From assembly GCA_945910005.1 (NCBI GenBank), contig OX246746.1, positions 23,859,681 to 23,923,680 of the forward strand: a stretch of 64,000 nt of DNA, written 5' to 3'. The first letter of the stretch is position 1. Each line of letters opens with the position of its first letter. The notes beneath the pieces are model-generated. The model ran no database searches and was not told the DNA's origin. It worked only from the letters and a program-made list of their open reading frames with translations. A program made the translations under genes and the position numbers. The stretch comes from Isoperla grammatica. Its lineage: Eukaryota > Arthropoda > Insecta > Plecoptera > Perlodidae. Shown here in pieces: positions 16,480 to 28,634 of this stretch.

Positions 16480-18230
16480 TGAGTTTACTACCTAACGCAT
16501 CACACTTATTTGTGTACCTTTAATTTATTAATTTTCATTAACTTTAAGACTTAAGAAAGCAGAAAAGAAAGGAGAGCTATTTCGTTTAAATTCACTGCTC
16601 GATAACGTGAAAATAATTGCTATGTAGTGTTTCAAGTTTATTTAATTATCTAAATATGAATTTCTATAACAACAGCCTGTAAGGAATATTATTTAAATCA
16701 TATCATATCTGAATCGTGATTCCATTCCTAATAATATTGCAATAATTCTATTTCTCTTCAGGTTTCGTTTAGCAATTAAAGAACAGGAAACAATTTCGGT
16801 ATTTAACACACGATTAAATCGATCGTTCCAATGGCTGTAACGTAAGGTTTAATATATGGCTTTGGTTATCAATTATTGCGTTGTCAAGTTCAATTGTTCG
16901 TCTGACTGAAATTTGGCTCTCGCAATAGATCGTGTGTTGTATGTGGATCCGAAGGTAGCCTAGGCATAACGTCATGGTGATATTGTATTGTTCGGGCTAT
17001 TGACAATTGCATACATAATTCATTAGTAATCTTCAATCAGTGTGGTTAATGTTATCCTGCTGTTTATTGGTGTCCGTCTTTCATGTGCGGCTGCTCTTTG
17101 ACCGCTGACAATACAACGGCGCGGTAACAACGGGGCTATCTAACGATCAACCATGCGCTCACGGTGTCACATATAAATAGACATACAAATAATAAATCAC
17201 AGAATTTACCCAGTGATTTAAAGGTATATTTAAAAAAATAAATGAAGACGAATCAAACACTAGGAGAGTTCCCAGATTAAATTGCGCAAGAATAAAAATA
17301 ATACGACTTATTATCAAAATTCGAGTATCCTAATACTCGAAAAACTTCCGACCAGTCAGAAGTGAGATGCAGTGTGAGTAGGACAATGTTGCTTTTCAAG
17401 ACAATATGCTCTAGCCATATAGGAATACTTGGGGACAAAGAGGTGTTTTTATGTGCATACGTTGCATGCGTGCACAAAAAACTACTTGCACTTGCAATCT
17501 CTCTAGCTTTTAGCGTAGAGTTAAAAAACAAACTGCATGTCATTGTAAAAAGGTGCATGCCGTAGATTATATTGTTTGCGTGACACTTATCCTTCATTAG
17601 CTGAAAAAGATCACAACAAATAATACTAATAACAGCAAAAAACACAAAATAAATCAATGCCTTACAAATGATTTCCATCGCGTGTTAGAATGTTGCCCTT
17701 CGTTTAATGTTTTAATTTTATTCAAGAATATTAATTTTTCGGTGCACATAAACGTAATACAACCAGAAGTGTGTATTTTTTTTTTGTCAAACGGTTTTCT
17801 AATAAAAGATTAATTTGAACGTTGACATTTGTATCGATATAATCCGACAGGCAGAGGCAGAACTGTCCTCAGGTGATCGTTGAAGGGATTTCATGATTAA
17901 ATGACCGAGAACGACTAAATTATTCATTTACCAATGAAAAGTGACGTTTCTAATGTAGATCAAAGCTAGCCAACATTTCGCAATGTCAGAGATCTAACAA
18001 GAGGCCCATCAAAAAGGAAAAAAAGTATTTTTGCATGGTGGGAAGGCAAGATTGCATAAATAGACGCAATTTTAGAGGAAAGTCATAATCACACTTTTCT
18101 TTATTGTTGTCTAATTTCTTGACTTGCGTTCATCAATTCATTTTTATTTTAGGGACCATCTACTAATTTGTAAAAAAAAATTACGGTTTTCAAGATTTCG
18201 CGATTATCACCATCAACAAAAACTCCTTTA
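16480..18230. other. No gene seen; possible conserved non-coding block
   Basis: 16690-17130 is repeat-free and dense in ATTA, CAATTA, ATTGT and similar transcription-factor-like words. Nothing codes. Confidence 0.35.
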
Positions 18231-18290
18231 TCTGCCAATGAGTATGTGGAGTACTATCACTATGTAGACGATGTCTTCGCACTGTTTTGG
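18231..18290 (+). pseudogene. Tiny reverse-transcriptase relic (YVDD)
   Basis: A frame reads SANEYVEYYHYVDDVFALFW. Y-V-D-D-x-F-x-L-F is the active-site block of retroelement reverse transcriptases (LINE or Penelope type). The match stops after this block. Confidence 0.45.
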
Positions 18291-18377
18291 TCTCGGAACC
18301 CCTGGGCTTGTCAGTTGAGTAGCGGGGCTCAATTCCTGATAGCTGGATGGCCGACATCACATAACTCTCCTCCCCCT

Positions 18378-18392
18378 CCCCCCCCCCCCCCC
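18378..18392 (-). repeat. Poly-C tract (15 C)
   Basis: An uninterrupted C run, the only long one of this kind on the plus strand; the others in the window are poly-G. Confidence 0.9.
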
Positions 18393-18892
18393 TCATTCCC
18401 ACACACTGGTATCCGACTAAAAAAGGCGATGATGAGCTCTGGTAAACTATTGATATGCAGATTACAATGTTGAATCACCAACGCCAGAGCACGCGGAAAC
18501 TTGTTAGGGCCCAAGTAATTAGAATGTTCCGTATATTGCTGGCTCCCTTACAATAATCTGGCTCACAGGCTGTTTATGATTTACTTCATAGAGGTATCAC
18601 ATGGGACATTGCACTTGTAATTAAATGGGCTGGGCTTTGAGGATTTTTATTTGCGACATATACACGTGTATGATAGGAAATTAGCTGGCTATGTGGGATC
18701 GTTATAAACACTCGCGTTGTAAAAGTAAATAACACAGTTACAATCCGATTTTAATGTTCAGAATAGGTTATAGTTCGTAATGAAAACATTGGCTGTTGAT
18801 TAGAAATTCTGTTGCATGGAAAAATTAATGTGATTTTTTTGAAGAGTATTGTGTCAATCATGTTGATCTTCCTTGACAAAACCTAACTGTAA

Positions 18893-18980
18893 AACTTCCA
18901 GACTTAGAGATAAATCGACTCAGTGGTTTCATACTAACACAGACATCTGATTTGAGTGACCAAGAGCTCGATTCTTGTCG
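18893..18980 (+). repeat. Degenerate tRNA-like SINE head
   Basis: CGACTCAGTGG and GCTCGATTCTT spaced like A and B boxes, followed by gtcgcctgaag. Decayed copy of the family at 6384. Confidence 0.35.
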
Positions 18981-19244
18981 CCTGAAGTTTGGAGTGAACG
19001 CACATTTGGCGAACGCTGGGATCGTCATTAATTTCCACCAATTACAATTACCTAAAAGTAGACCTAACATTTGTCTTCACTATAGAAAATTCAAATATTT
19101 GTATTTATATACAACTGTTAATACGAAACCTCATAAAACAGCTTGATAAGGCTTACCTAAGGTGAGATATAAACATTTACTTTACCCCTCAACCCCTTGA
19201 CCCTTACCGATCTATATACTTATTTGATAGAATTACGCGAAATG

Positions 19245-19425
19245 GGGAGAGGCGATTGGACATGTCAAAAGGATGGGAAGATCAAGATTATACAGACAGA
19301 TGATCAAGGTAGGAGAGGAAGGGGAAGACCACGACAGCGATGGTAGGAGAGTGTGAAGAAGGATGTAGAACAGTGAGGTGAGGAGAGGAGGTTGATGGAA
19401 AGAGAAAAGCCTGAACAACAATTAG
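19245..19425 (+). pseudogene. LINE reverse-transcriptase C-terminal relic
   Basis: One frame reads RRGRGRPRQRW, stop, ESVKKDVEQ, the basic tail motif (GRPRxRW-x-VxxD) common at the end of non-LTR retrotransposon polyproteins. GHVKRMGRSRLYRQM precedes it in a different frame. Stops and frameshifts make it dead. Confidence 0.65.
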
Positions 19426-19429
19426 TGAA

Positions 19430-20690
19430 ATAGTTTCCATGACGATCCAACGCAAAACTGGACGCGGCAACGGATGCCTATGATGTCAAGTGGTATCTGA
19501 GACCTTGAATACTTTAGTTGATGTGACCCGGCCATGTTGTACGCTTTAAAAAACATATATTTAAATCTCTTTGTTTTCAAGATTGGCTCATTAATTTTTT
19601 CGCGACAAACTTCTTTCATTTTACGCTATGAAATTGATGATTTTAAAAGTAGACATGCCATGTCACCATGTAATTTACTTTAAATTCTGCCATGTCAATT
19701 TTATTTTTAAATACTTTGATACTATCCATATCCTTATAATTTCTTGGTAATTAGTCTCAAATGTGTTTGGACGATCTGTTTGTACATATGAAAGATACTG
19801 ACTAAGATTAATTGTGCTTTAATTAATGGTTAGCGAGACATGAAGAGATATGTACCGTTCACTGTTAGTTGACACGAAACGAGCAAGAGCTATAGTATAG
19901 TCCATGTTTGTCTCATAGACCGTAAAATTGCTCTTAAACGGGCAACGGGAGAGCAACGTTGTCACTGTTAAATTTTCCTTTGAATTCCAGCCCATTGAAA
20001 GAGACAAATTCTTTTGACTTCCCCCTTTGACTTACCCTTTTGTTGCAGTAACGGAAAACTGGCAATGGTGTTTTTCTAGTAAACCTCGGTTTACGCGGCC
20101 CTTATAATTGCTCGTTGCGCAATCACGAGGTATTAGCCCTAATCTCTTCGCTTCAAGCCATTAGTTAACGTATATACAGACATAGAAATCTCTGACAGAA
20201 TGTATTTTAGTTAAATTACATTAAGTAGATATCACAAAGATGATTATATATAATTGCATCAAATATAACATTTTGCGATATGATATTCTGTTCTATTCAA
20301 TTTTTATTTTATCAATGCCCTCTATTTTATCATTCTACCTGTTATTTAAGTGCAACTATTGCCATGTGGTAAATATAAATACCCCTTTTTATGATGTGCA
20401 CCTACGCTCTGCACTCCAGGAGCCATGTTAAACATGTACATGAATGTATGTACACAAAGCTGAAAAAAAAAGAAGTGCAGATACCAGAGGAAGTGGGTGT
20501 ATAAGTAGAAAGAAGTGGGAAATATGTTGTGAATAATGATGATTCGTTTTCTTTACGTCCATATTATTACATTCATGCTATTCGAGACGATGAGGGGCAA
20601 TAGATGGACAGTTTACCACGCTTCTAGGAGCCATATACGCATAGGACGTGAGCCCCAATAGAATGAACCTCCATAGGCGTAGATAATATT
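19430..20690. other. No gene seen; possible regulatory block
   Basis: 19970-20170 is unique and less AT-rich. At 20079-20094 it holds the inverted pair GTAAACC-TC-GGTTTAC, which resembles paired forkhead-type half-sites. Confidence 0.35.
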
Positions 20691-20697
20691 TTCTTAA

Positions 20698-20977
20698 AGG
20701 GGTTCTCACCCGCTAGATTTATTTTTTACCATATGATCTACTGCACCACACCAATCGATAATGAACCATTAAACATCGTAAGTTGAAACCTGTGAATTGT
20801 TATTAATTAATGAAATTTCTGGTTAACTGCCGCGGCGACTGTTGGTGTCAGCCGGCTTTTGGTGCGAGTGTACTCGAAGCGATATATTATCTAGACGGCC
20901 TTGGTGTACTCCATTCGACACCGCATAGCAGACCGCGTTCATTGTGCATGCGTTGACTATTTCCCCTCCCAATACTA

Positions 20978-21022
<45 letters not shown>

Positions 21023-21441
21023 TGGCTTACTTGACACCAACTCGACAGTCGACACCCGCCGACTCGACGTGCACAGCAACGCACAGCAACGCTCAAAACG
21101 AAATGGAGCACCCGATTACACATCTTTATTTTGTACCTGAACGGAAGCTCCGATTACAAAACCAAAATATACGAAATACGCAGAAAAAAAAGACGCAGCG
21201 AAAAGTATTACATCATTTTTTTTTTGGAGCAGAATCCTCCAAGGTCCCAAGGCATACAGGTCGTCCCAATGCTATTTCTTATGGGAGATTTTCGCCGATG
21301 GGACCTAGCTCGAAAATCACTAACTTTGATATTTTTTCCCCGGGTTATGGTGAACCCGATTTCTTTTCATTTAGTCGCTAATTTCATAGCTAATCAGCCT
21401 TAGTTAAACATATTTTTTTGGTGTAGCGGGTGAGAACCCCT
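20698..21441. mobile_element. TTAA-flanked MITE, 744 bp, perfect TIRs
   Basis: AGGGGTTCTCACCCGCTA at 20698-20715 is exactly inverted at 21424-21441, and both ends abut TTAA (20694-20697 and 21442-21445). TTAA target sites are typical of piggyBac-type elements. The interior carries a (CT)n tract (20983-21019) and no transposase. Confidence 0.85.
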
Positions 21442-21446
21442 TTAAG

Positions 21447-22335
21447 GAAAATAAGACTATAAAGTAATGTCAGTTAATGTTTGAGTCTGTTTTTCCTGCT
21501 TAGAATGTAGTAAAGCACTTCACAGTGGCATCAAGAAGAACAGAACACAACTAGCGTGCAAATAAAATATTATAACAATCCGGGTTTAATTTGCCTGATA
21601 CCTTAAAAATCCCCACTTGACATGAATTCTTGAAAACTCTTATAAACTGGATCAGATTTTCAATTTAGTATAAAGGAACGACTTCCAAACCATTGAGTTT
21701 CAAGTATTGGAACTTCCGAGTAAAAATACTCGCAAGTGTTCCCGACTACTTCGATACGTATTTTATAGATATTTCTATATTCATCCGTTCGTAACGAGCT
21801 GTTGAACTACATGTTACAAATAGCATTATTTGCATTCTTTTCTTTTCATAACACAACTGCATCAGGGTCGCATTACGACCTTGACGAGATTCTGTTGCAA
21901 CGTGGCGTGACCTTCGACTTGGAGGATTCCCGCAGTCCATTGCTGTGTTGTAACATTTTAAGATTATTTAAAGTTCAGATATCGCGAACTATCGTAACAG
22001 TTTTGAGGTTCTGAGAATTATGGTCACCAAAACTGCAGTCCCACATATTTCTCTCGGTTAACCTTGTTCTCCATCTCCGTCTTCGAATTCACCATCGTAT
22101 TCGTCTTGAATGAAAAATCGTAGCACAATAGGTCATGTCGAAAAAATCTAGAATAATTCAGCAATGTATATTATTTTGTTTGTATCTAGGGGCTCTTATC
22201 AGGATCAGCACCTACCTCTAATGTCACGTGACCTTTACATCAAGATCACCTGACCTGGGGTTTAAGAACACACCGCCAACATCAATGCTTCAACGCGGTG
22301 ATCACCTAATCCTAAACACCATTTTATGTATAATA
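21447..22335. other. No gene seen
   Basis: Sequence without recognised content. Confidence 0.4.
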
Positions 22336-22339
22336 TGTA

Positions 22340-22625
22340 CTCTATATCTTCAACAGGACCGAGGTCCGATTAGCTCAAAATTAGTAGACTATAATGGTTT
22401 TTGATGAATGATGATGAGAAAGGGATGAGAGGTAGCCTGGTATCGGCATGTAGCCTATTCCTGCCAAAAAGTACCAAGGGGATCATTGACTGTACGTCCC
22501 ATCCGAAAGGACGGTGTAACTTTGACCAGTCATATAGGTTCCTCCACTAAACTGGTCTGCCGAGCAGTTGACGAGAAGAACGAAGCTGTTACGAAGCTAA
22601 ATAGCAGTGTAATGTAAAAATTTCC
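22340..22625 (-). repeat. SINE body, minus strand
   Basis: On the minus strand: agcttcgttct-ctcgtcaact, gtggaggaacctatatgact, ggtcaaagttacacc, ctttcggatgggacgta, then a cattcatc tail. It matches 41280-41530 on the plus strand with substitutions. Its 5S-like head is missing (5'-truncated). Confidence 0.8.
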
Positions 22626-25510
22626 CGAACTGACGACGCTTGTGAAGTTTTAATTGCAAGCGAATGTCATAAAACTACGTACACTGACTTACACGGGTAT
22701 AAAAGAACGATTCAGCAGTGACACTGCCTTACACTAGTGTAAAGTGTAGGACAGGCGAACTCTTAGAACTAGCCTCGTCGTCAGATCACTATCTGATGAT
22801 CAGACAAGTGATTTGATCAAGTAATCAGACTTGATTTAATCTGATCGGACCACGTTTAGGTAGAAACAAAGCTACTGGTTGAGCTGGTCGGATCAGGTAA
22901 ACGTAAACAGCAAACAAACATCCTTAGTGAACTTCTTGCTAAATGTGTGGGAATTGGTTCAATTTACTCAAACTGTTCAAACTGAATAAAAGACACACAA
23001 ACCACACACAAAGGAGCCAGATTAGAAGTACTAACAGAATAATATGTTGGGTTACTCAATCATTGTGTATGTAAACCTTCTCTTCAACAAGATGATACTG
23101 GAAGAACGCTCGCACAAGTCATCTGGCTGGAGAGTTTATGCTGAACTAACTGAGGAAGGTTTAAACTCAGAGTCACTTGTGATAATGTTCTAGTCCAAGC
23201 TGAACATGAATCACGTCTTAAAATTAGAAGCAACCTATACTTACTTTCTAGGTGTTAAGTTATTTAAGCCTTTTACCACATGAAGGTGTGCACAGTAAGT
23301 GTGTTCACGGCAAAGAGGGGGGCGGGGTAGTGGGGGGGGGGAAGCTTTTAGTATTCGGTGGTTGAGAACACCTTCCTTGGGGTTTGATCCAGAGCCTTTT
23401 GCGTAAAGAGCAGTTTTAAGCTAATGGTACAGCCAACTCCTGGGTTCTTCTAATTGTAGCAATTAGTAGTGAAGAGACCCACCCTCCACCCTTTGCCCAG
23501 TGTCTCCACAAGCACGAGTCTAGTATGCAATGATGGTGTTCAAGGAGTGAAGGGGGGAGGGGGAATGCGATATGTGTTGGTAACGCTTTTAAGCTCCTGG
23601 CAAAAACACAGAGACCATAGAAAATAAGTACATCAATTTGGACTCGTTTTCAAGAAAGTTACCTTAAGAGGGGTAACTGGCCTCACACGTGACGCTGTTT
23701 CAAGAACGTCGACAAGGGCGTGAGCAGACGTTCATGAATGAATGGAGGAGCCACAATCAACCAAAACCATTCAATTTTGAGAACGCCTAGAGGAGAGCTT
23801 TAATTTCTATTCACGTGTAGACCTTGATTGAATTTATTTTCGCACTAACAAGTAAATTCGAAAGTGTTAGTTTTTTGACCGAATATTGATTATTTATCAA
23901 CATAATGGTACATGAATAAAATATGAAACAGAGGCGTCTTTCAGCCAACGTCAGCACTTTTATATTATATATAATTTGCAGTCATACGGGGTTTTATCTG
24001 CCGTTAATGGCCAAAAAATAGATTATCTTGTATGATTCTACTTCACAGTTTTGTTTGTACATAAAGCAGTAGTAAAAATACCCTTTCACATGATCAAATG
24101 GTCTAGTTTTTATGCCCCATCCTGCTTCAAATAAATACGCAAAAAAGAAGAACACTCGAACTGATTTGGGGGGGGGGGGGGGGGGGGGGGGGCAAAAGAC
24201 ACCTTGTGTGAACTGGTAGTTGTGCTATTTGAACATTGTTTAATTGTAGGGGCGGGAACGGGAATGAGATTGGATCATGAAGAGATTGGAGTGAGTGCGG
24301 ACTGCGGTTACATGACAAGTGTAATCCAAACGTGCACTCGTTGATGACTCGGGTCAATCCGAAGCTGAGCCGAAGCCACATAGAGTCACGGGTACAAGTA
24401 ATGCTTGAAAAATGAGTTCAAACATTAATTTTATTAAATTAAAAATACGTGTCCATTATGTGGTAGAATAGCTCAAATTAGTCAATTCATGGTTTTTATT
24501 GGTGTGTGACTCAACGAAGATAATATACTAAAATAATAAATAATATCTTAATATTAAATCATTAAAATATGTAGACTAACCAGAATATTATAAATAAAAT
24601 AAAATAAAATTTTAAGGTAACCACAAAATATGGTTTAAATTACCGAGTTGAACAATAATGAGATTTCTTATATTATGCGAAATTTATTTTCATCAAATTG
24701 ACACTTTAAGTAAATATATTATGGTATCATCATCTCACAAAGTGTTATGCTTCTAATTCTAAATAATGAGTCATTCTTATTGAGCTACGCATAACGTTAT
24801 TATATTTGTAAAAAACAAACAAAAAAAAACACCCTTTTAAATCATAATTTACAGTTAGACATATATTTATTTATAATGATTTATTTATACCCTTCTGCAC
24901 TACATCTACACTTTCAATCACAAACAACAAGAATTTGTGAGTTTCTTTTACACAACAGGCATGTGGCAGGGCATAGACTTCAAACTGACTACACTCCCCC
25001 TCCATTTTTATCTTCTAGACATCGTGTAGGTATGTCTTATGTACATTGTGTATTTTGTATTTAAACAATTGTATTTGCACTAATTTACAGTGCATATTTT
25101 GCAACATTTGAGTGTTTTTCTGTATAGCTCGGACTAAAGGCACGTTGCATAAAACGTGAGACAAATCAGTGTCTCATATAGTTTAAAAACCAGATGTATT
25201 TTGTAATAATATACATTCACTAGGGTAAAATATAATCTATTATTTTGTTTTGTGTCTGGTTACGCGCTGGAAGCCTAAAAGAAGCACAGCCTGCCTGCTT
25301 GCTGCAAGGAGGCTGTGGTAAGAAGATTACTTTTTTACCACCTGTGACTGCTAAATTACATTCTTGCTCCCAGAGTGCAGCATACACCATAACGTACGTA
25401 GCCGCATCCTATAGGGGAAAATAGCAACTTCTAGTTTGTTGGATAAGCTATATTACAAAAACCGCTCCAAGCGTTTTTACGACGTTATCTCAAGGTTCTA
25501 CTATAGCTAA
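22626..25510. other. No gene seen; poly-G tracts; PRDX5 upstream region at the end
   Basis: G runs of 10 (23332-23341) and 25 (24168-24192). 24400-25100 is very AT-rich. About 25250-25510 should hold the PRDX5 promoter and 5' UTR, but no TATA box or initiator stands out. Confidence 0.4.
24168..24192 (+). repeat. Poly-G tract (25 G)
   Basis: The longest homopolymer G run in the window. Confidence 0.95.
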
Positions 25511-25627
25511 ATGGTGCCGGTTCCGCTTCACGCTTTTGGTTGTAAGGTATTGAGTGTCACAAAGCCATTAACTGTAAATCTACTCAGACGTGCACTTCAT
25601 ATCTCAAGCTGCAATATGGCAATTACG
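25511..25627 (+). CDS. PRDX5: PRDX5 exon 1 (mitochondrial leader and two possible starts)
   Basis: It encodes 39 residues from ATG 25511 to the donor ACG|gtgagt. Residues 1-35 are basic and hydroxylated with no Asp or Glu, ending in an R-x-L-x-x-S motif like those cut by mitochondrial processing peptidases. ATG 25616 (residue 36) would give the short cytosolic form MAIT-VGDKVP. That dual start use occurs here is inferred from the mammalian gene. Confidence 0.9.
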
Positions 25628-28602
25628 GTGAGTTTTCGGCAGGGATTTCTTCATTAACTAGTGTCATTTAGTCATTACGTAATGGAGGTTAGGTTAGGTT
25701 ATCTAATAATCTATTTTATTTCACTTAATAGGTCGGTGATAAAGTTCCTAACATAGACCTTTTCGAGGGGACACCAGCCAACAAAGTGAACATTTCCGAA
25801 CTCAGCGCAGGGAAGAAGATCGTGTTGTTTGCAGTGCCAGGTGCTTTCACACCGGGTTGTTCCAGGGTTAGTAGGCCTTATCAATTGTGGAGACAAAGGC
25901 GTAGGGCCTAGGCTAGGCCTAAGACCTATCCCCAACGCCTGGACGTATTTGGTACATCGTGACTAGGCCGAGTATAAATCAAGCCCCTAAGCCTAGGCCT
26001 AGGCCTAGTTCTAGAGTGCCTATGCTAGGCCCTTGCCATGCTTCATGATAAGTAGGCCTAGGCTAGGGAGGGCCTAGGCTACTTTTGCTATGCCTAGGCT
26101 AGGCCTAGGCCCTAGGCCTATGCCCCGCATTAGCCTTTCCAGTCTTACAACATAGTTTATGTTTTGAATTCAGTCCTTTATCCGAACAATTAATTTTAGA
26201 CCTAGTTGCATGCATTTCTTAACCCCTCTAGGCCTAGGCCTCTGCTAGGCCTACGTGGTTTATAGCATAAGCCCCTAGCAGTTCTCAATTTAAAGTGTTC
26301 GTTCACCTCTTGCTGCAATGTGTACCTAGGCACTCAAATTGGTATAGGCTAGGCCTATAGAACACATAGGCGGTAGGCCTATTCAACAACAGTTTCACCG
26401 AAAATTATTCGAGTTCCACATAATTAGTGATGAAATGTTTTATGAATTGTATGCAGCCCGCTCAACGTTGTACATTCGGCAATACCGTACCCCCCGAGTG
26501 TTGCGTGACCTTGCTTCACGCATCTGGAGGGTTGGGCGAAAAGTATCCGGCCAAGCACATGTGTATAGTCGTTTCAAATTTTCCGTCCACTACAAATGAA
26601 ACCGTTTTATTCTTCACATCATAGCAATACATAAAATGGCAGGTCAAATAGAAATTAACACAAATACATCAATAGTACATTTTACGTCGTAGTCTAATGT
26701 AACGAGCACGACATACCTGTAACAAGAAGAATTTTCACCGAGATGTATCAAACAAACGTAAGTTTGTGAAATTTTACTTGAGGTCTTTGTGAAAACCTGT
26801 TCGGCTCAAGTAACTTTATTTCTTAATTTGACAAAACTATTATAATTATATTCCTTATCTTGACAAATACTATTATCATTTCATAAATTGAAGAGAAATA
26901 TGAACACATTTCCATTGAGTTATTACAAATCTTGTATCTATCCGCTTGACCACGTGCCTTCTGCACCACTTTCATTTGAACCAAGTATTTCGTCAGACCA
27001 AGTGCTCTCCCTCCATTGATGTATTCAGCCAACCACACATCTTCAGTAACACCCCTCTTTCCAATGCCCGCTGGAGACGCAGCGCAGCGTTGGCAGCATG
27101 GGACCTATGACGTAGGAAGACCACCTCGAACAGCAAGTTGCGCGAATAAACAAAGGACACCTGATGGTATAGGCCGCGTGATATACACCCAAACATTGGT
27201 GTTTAGGGTTAAACTTTACATAGAGAACAACTTTTCTCTATGCTTTTCTCTATTTATATTACCTAATGAAGCATCCAATAAGAAGAGTAGACTCCCAGAG
27301 GGACCTGGGCGTCATTACAGACTCAAAACTTTTGTTTAAAAAACATGTGGACAAAATCACATCTAAAGCCATGTCCATGTTGGGAATCATCTATAGATTC
27401 ACTGATATAAATGACCCAGCAGCATTAAGAGCATATTACACGGGATGTATTGTACGAATCATCGAATATTGCTCCCCAATATGGGCAATGGCTGCAGACA
27501 CAAATCTAAAAGCCCTAGATCGAGTGGTCTCATTTTTTCTTGCAATAGTGAAGTATCGAGTGCCGGCTTTTAAACATTGCACCAAACAGGAAATTATGCA
27601 ATCTTTAAATATTGACAGCCTTACTTCTCGCAGAGTACGATCTGACATGGCTTTTCTGCATCGCATTGTTAACGGTCATGTCAGGTCGGACATTCTTGTT
27701 TCGCTGTTTCCGCTCCGAACTGACATATGAATAACATCTAGACAGGCCTATCTAATTTTACACCGAACATATCTATTCTTTTTTTAAATTTGATAATTAT
27801 TAATTTAGTTCTATTTAAGTGCTCCTTTCAAGGTAATTTTGACCCAAAGTAGGTACCTGTACTTCACCATTGGCTTACAGTAGCTGCTCAACTACAATTA
27901 CAGTTACAAGACAAGCTTTATGTTGTGAGCAAAGTGTGACATGTTTAATATGTAGGACACATAACCGTTGCTCTTTCCAGTGGGTGAAAATGTATACTTC
28001 ATCCCGCTATCACTGATTTACTAAATATCCATGGGAAGAGGCTTATAAAGGGGGAACTTTAAAAGGGGTCTTATAAAATAAAGTTAAAGAAAAAATTTGG
28101 ACCCTGCATAGGCTTACCCTCAATATTACATTTTATATTCACAATACTCTGCCCTAACTTAGCATTGGAAGATAAATGTTTGAAGATTCATACTTCCTAT
28201 GTTGCATTAGATCACACCTTTGTCTATGTTATGCATTGTGGAAAAACGATCTTACACAGTTTTCGGTGTGCATGGAAAAATTTGTTTAGGCCTAGGCCTA
28301 CTGTAAACTGTAGATAATACTTTTTCTAGACATTAATGCATAAAGAAAGACCTAGGCATGTGATAACGCAATGTGTAAAATGTGAGCATTCAAACATTTA
28401 TCTTGCTCGTTAAAGATTGGGCTGAGTATTGTGAATGTTAAATATAGGCCAAATACATACCTACCTACCTCTTCTTCGTCTTCTTCTTCTTCTTCTTATT
28501 ATTCTTCTTCTTCTTCTTCTTCTTCTTTTTCTTCTTCTTCTTCTTCTTCTTCTTCTTCTTCTTCTTCTTCTTCTTCTTCTTCTTCTTCTTCTTCTTCTTC
28601 TT

Positions 28603-28634
<32 letters not shown>

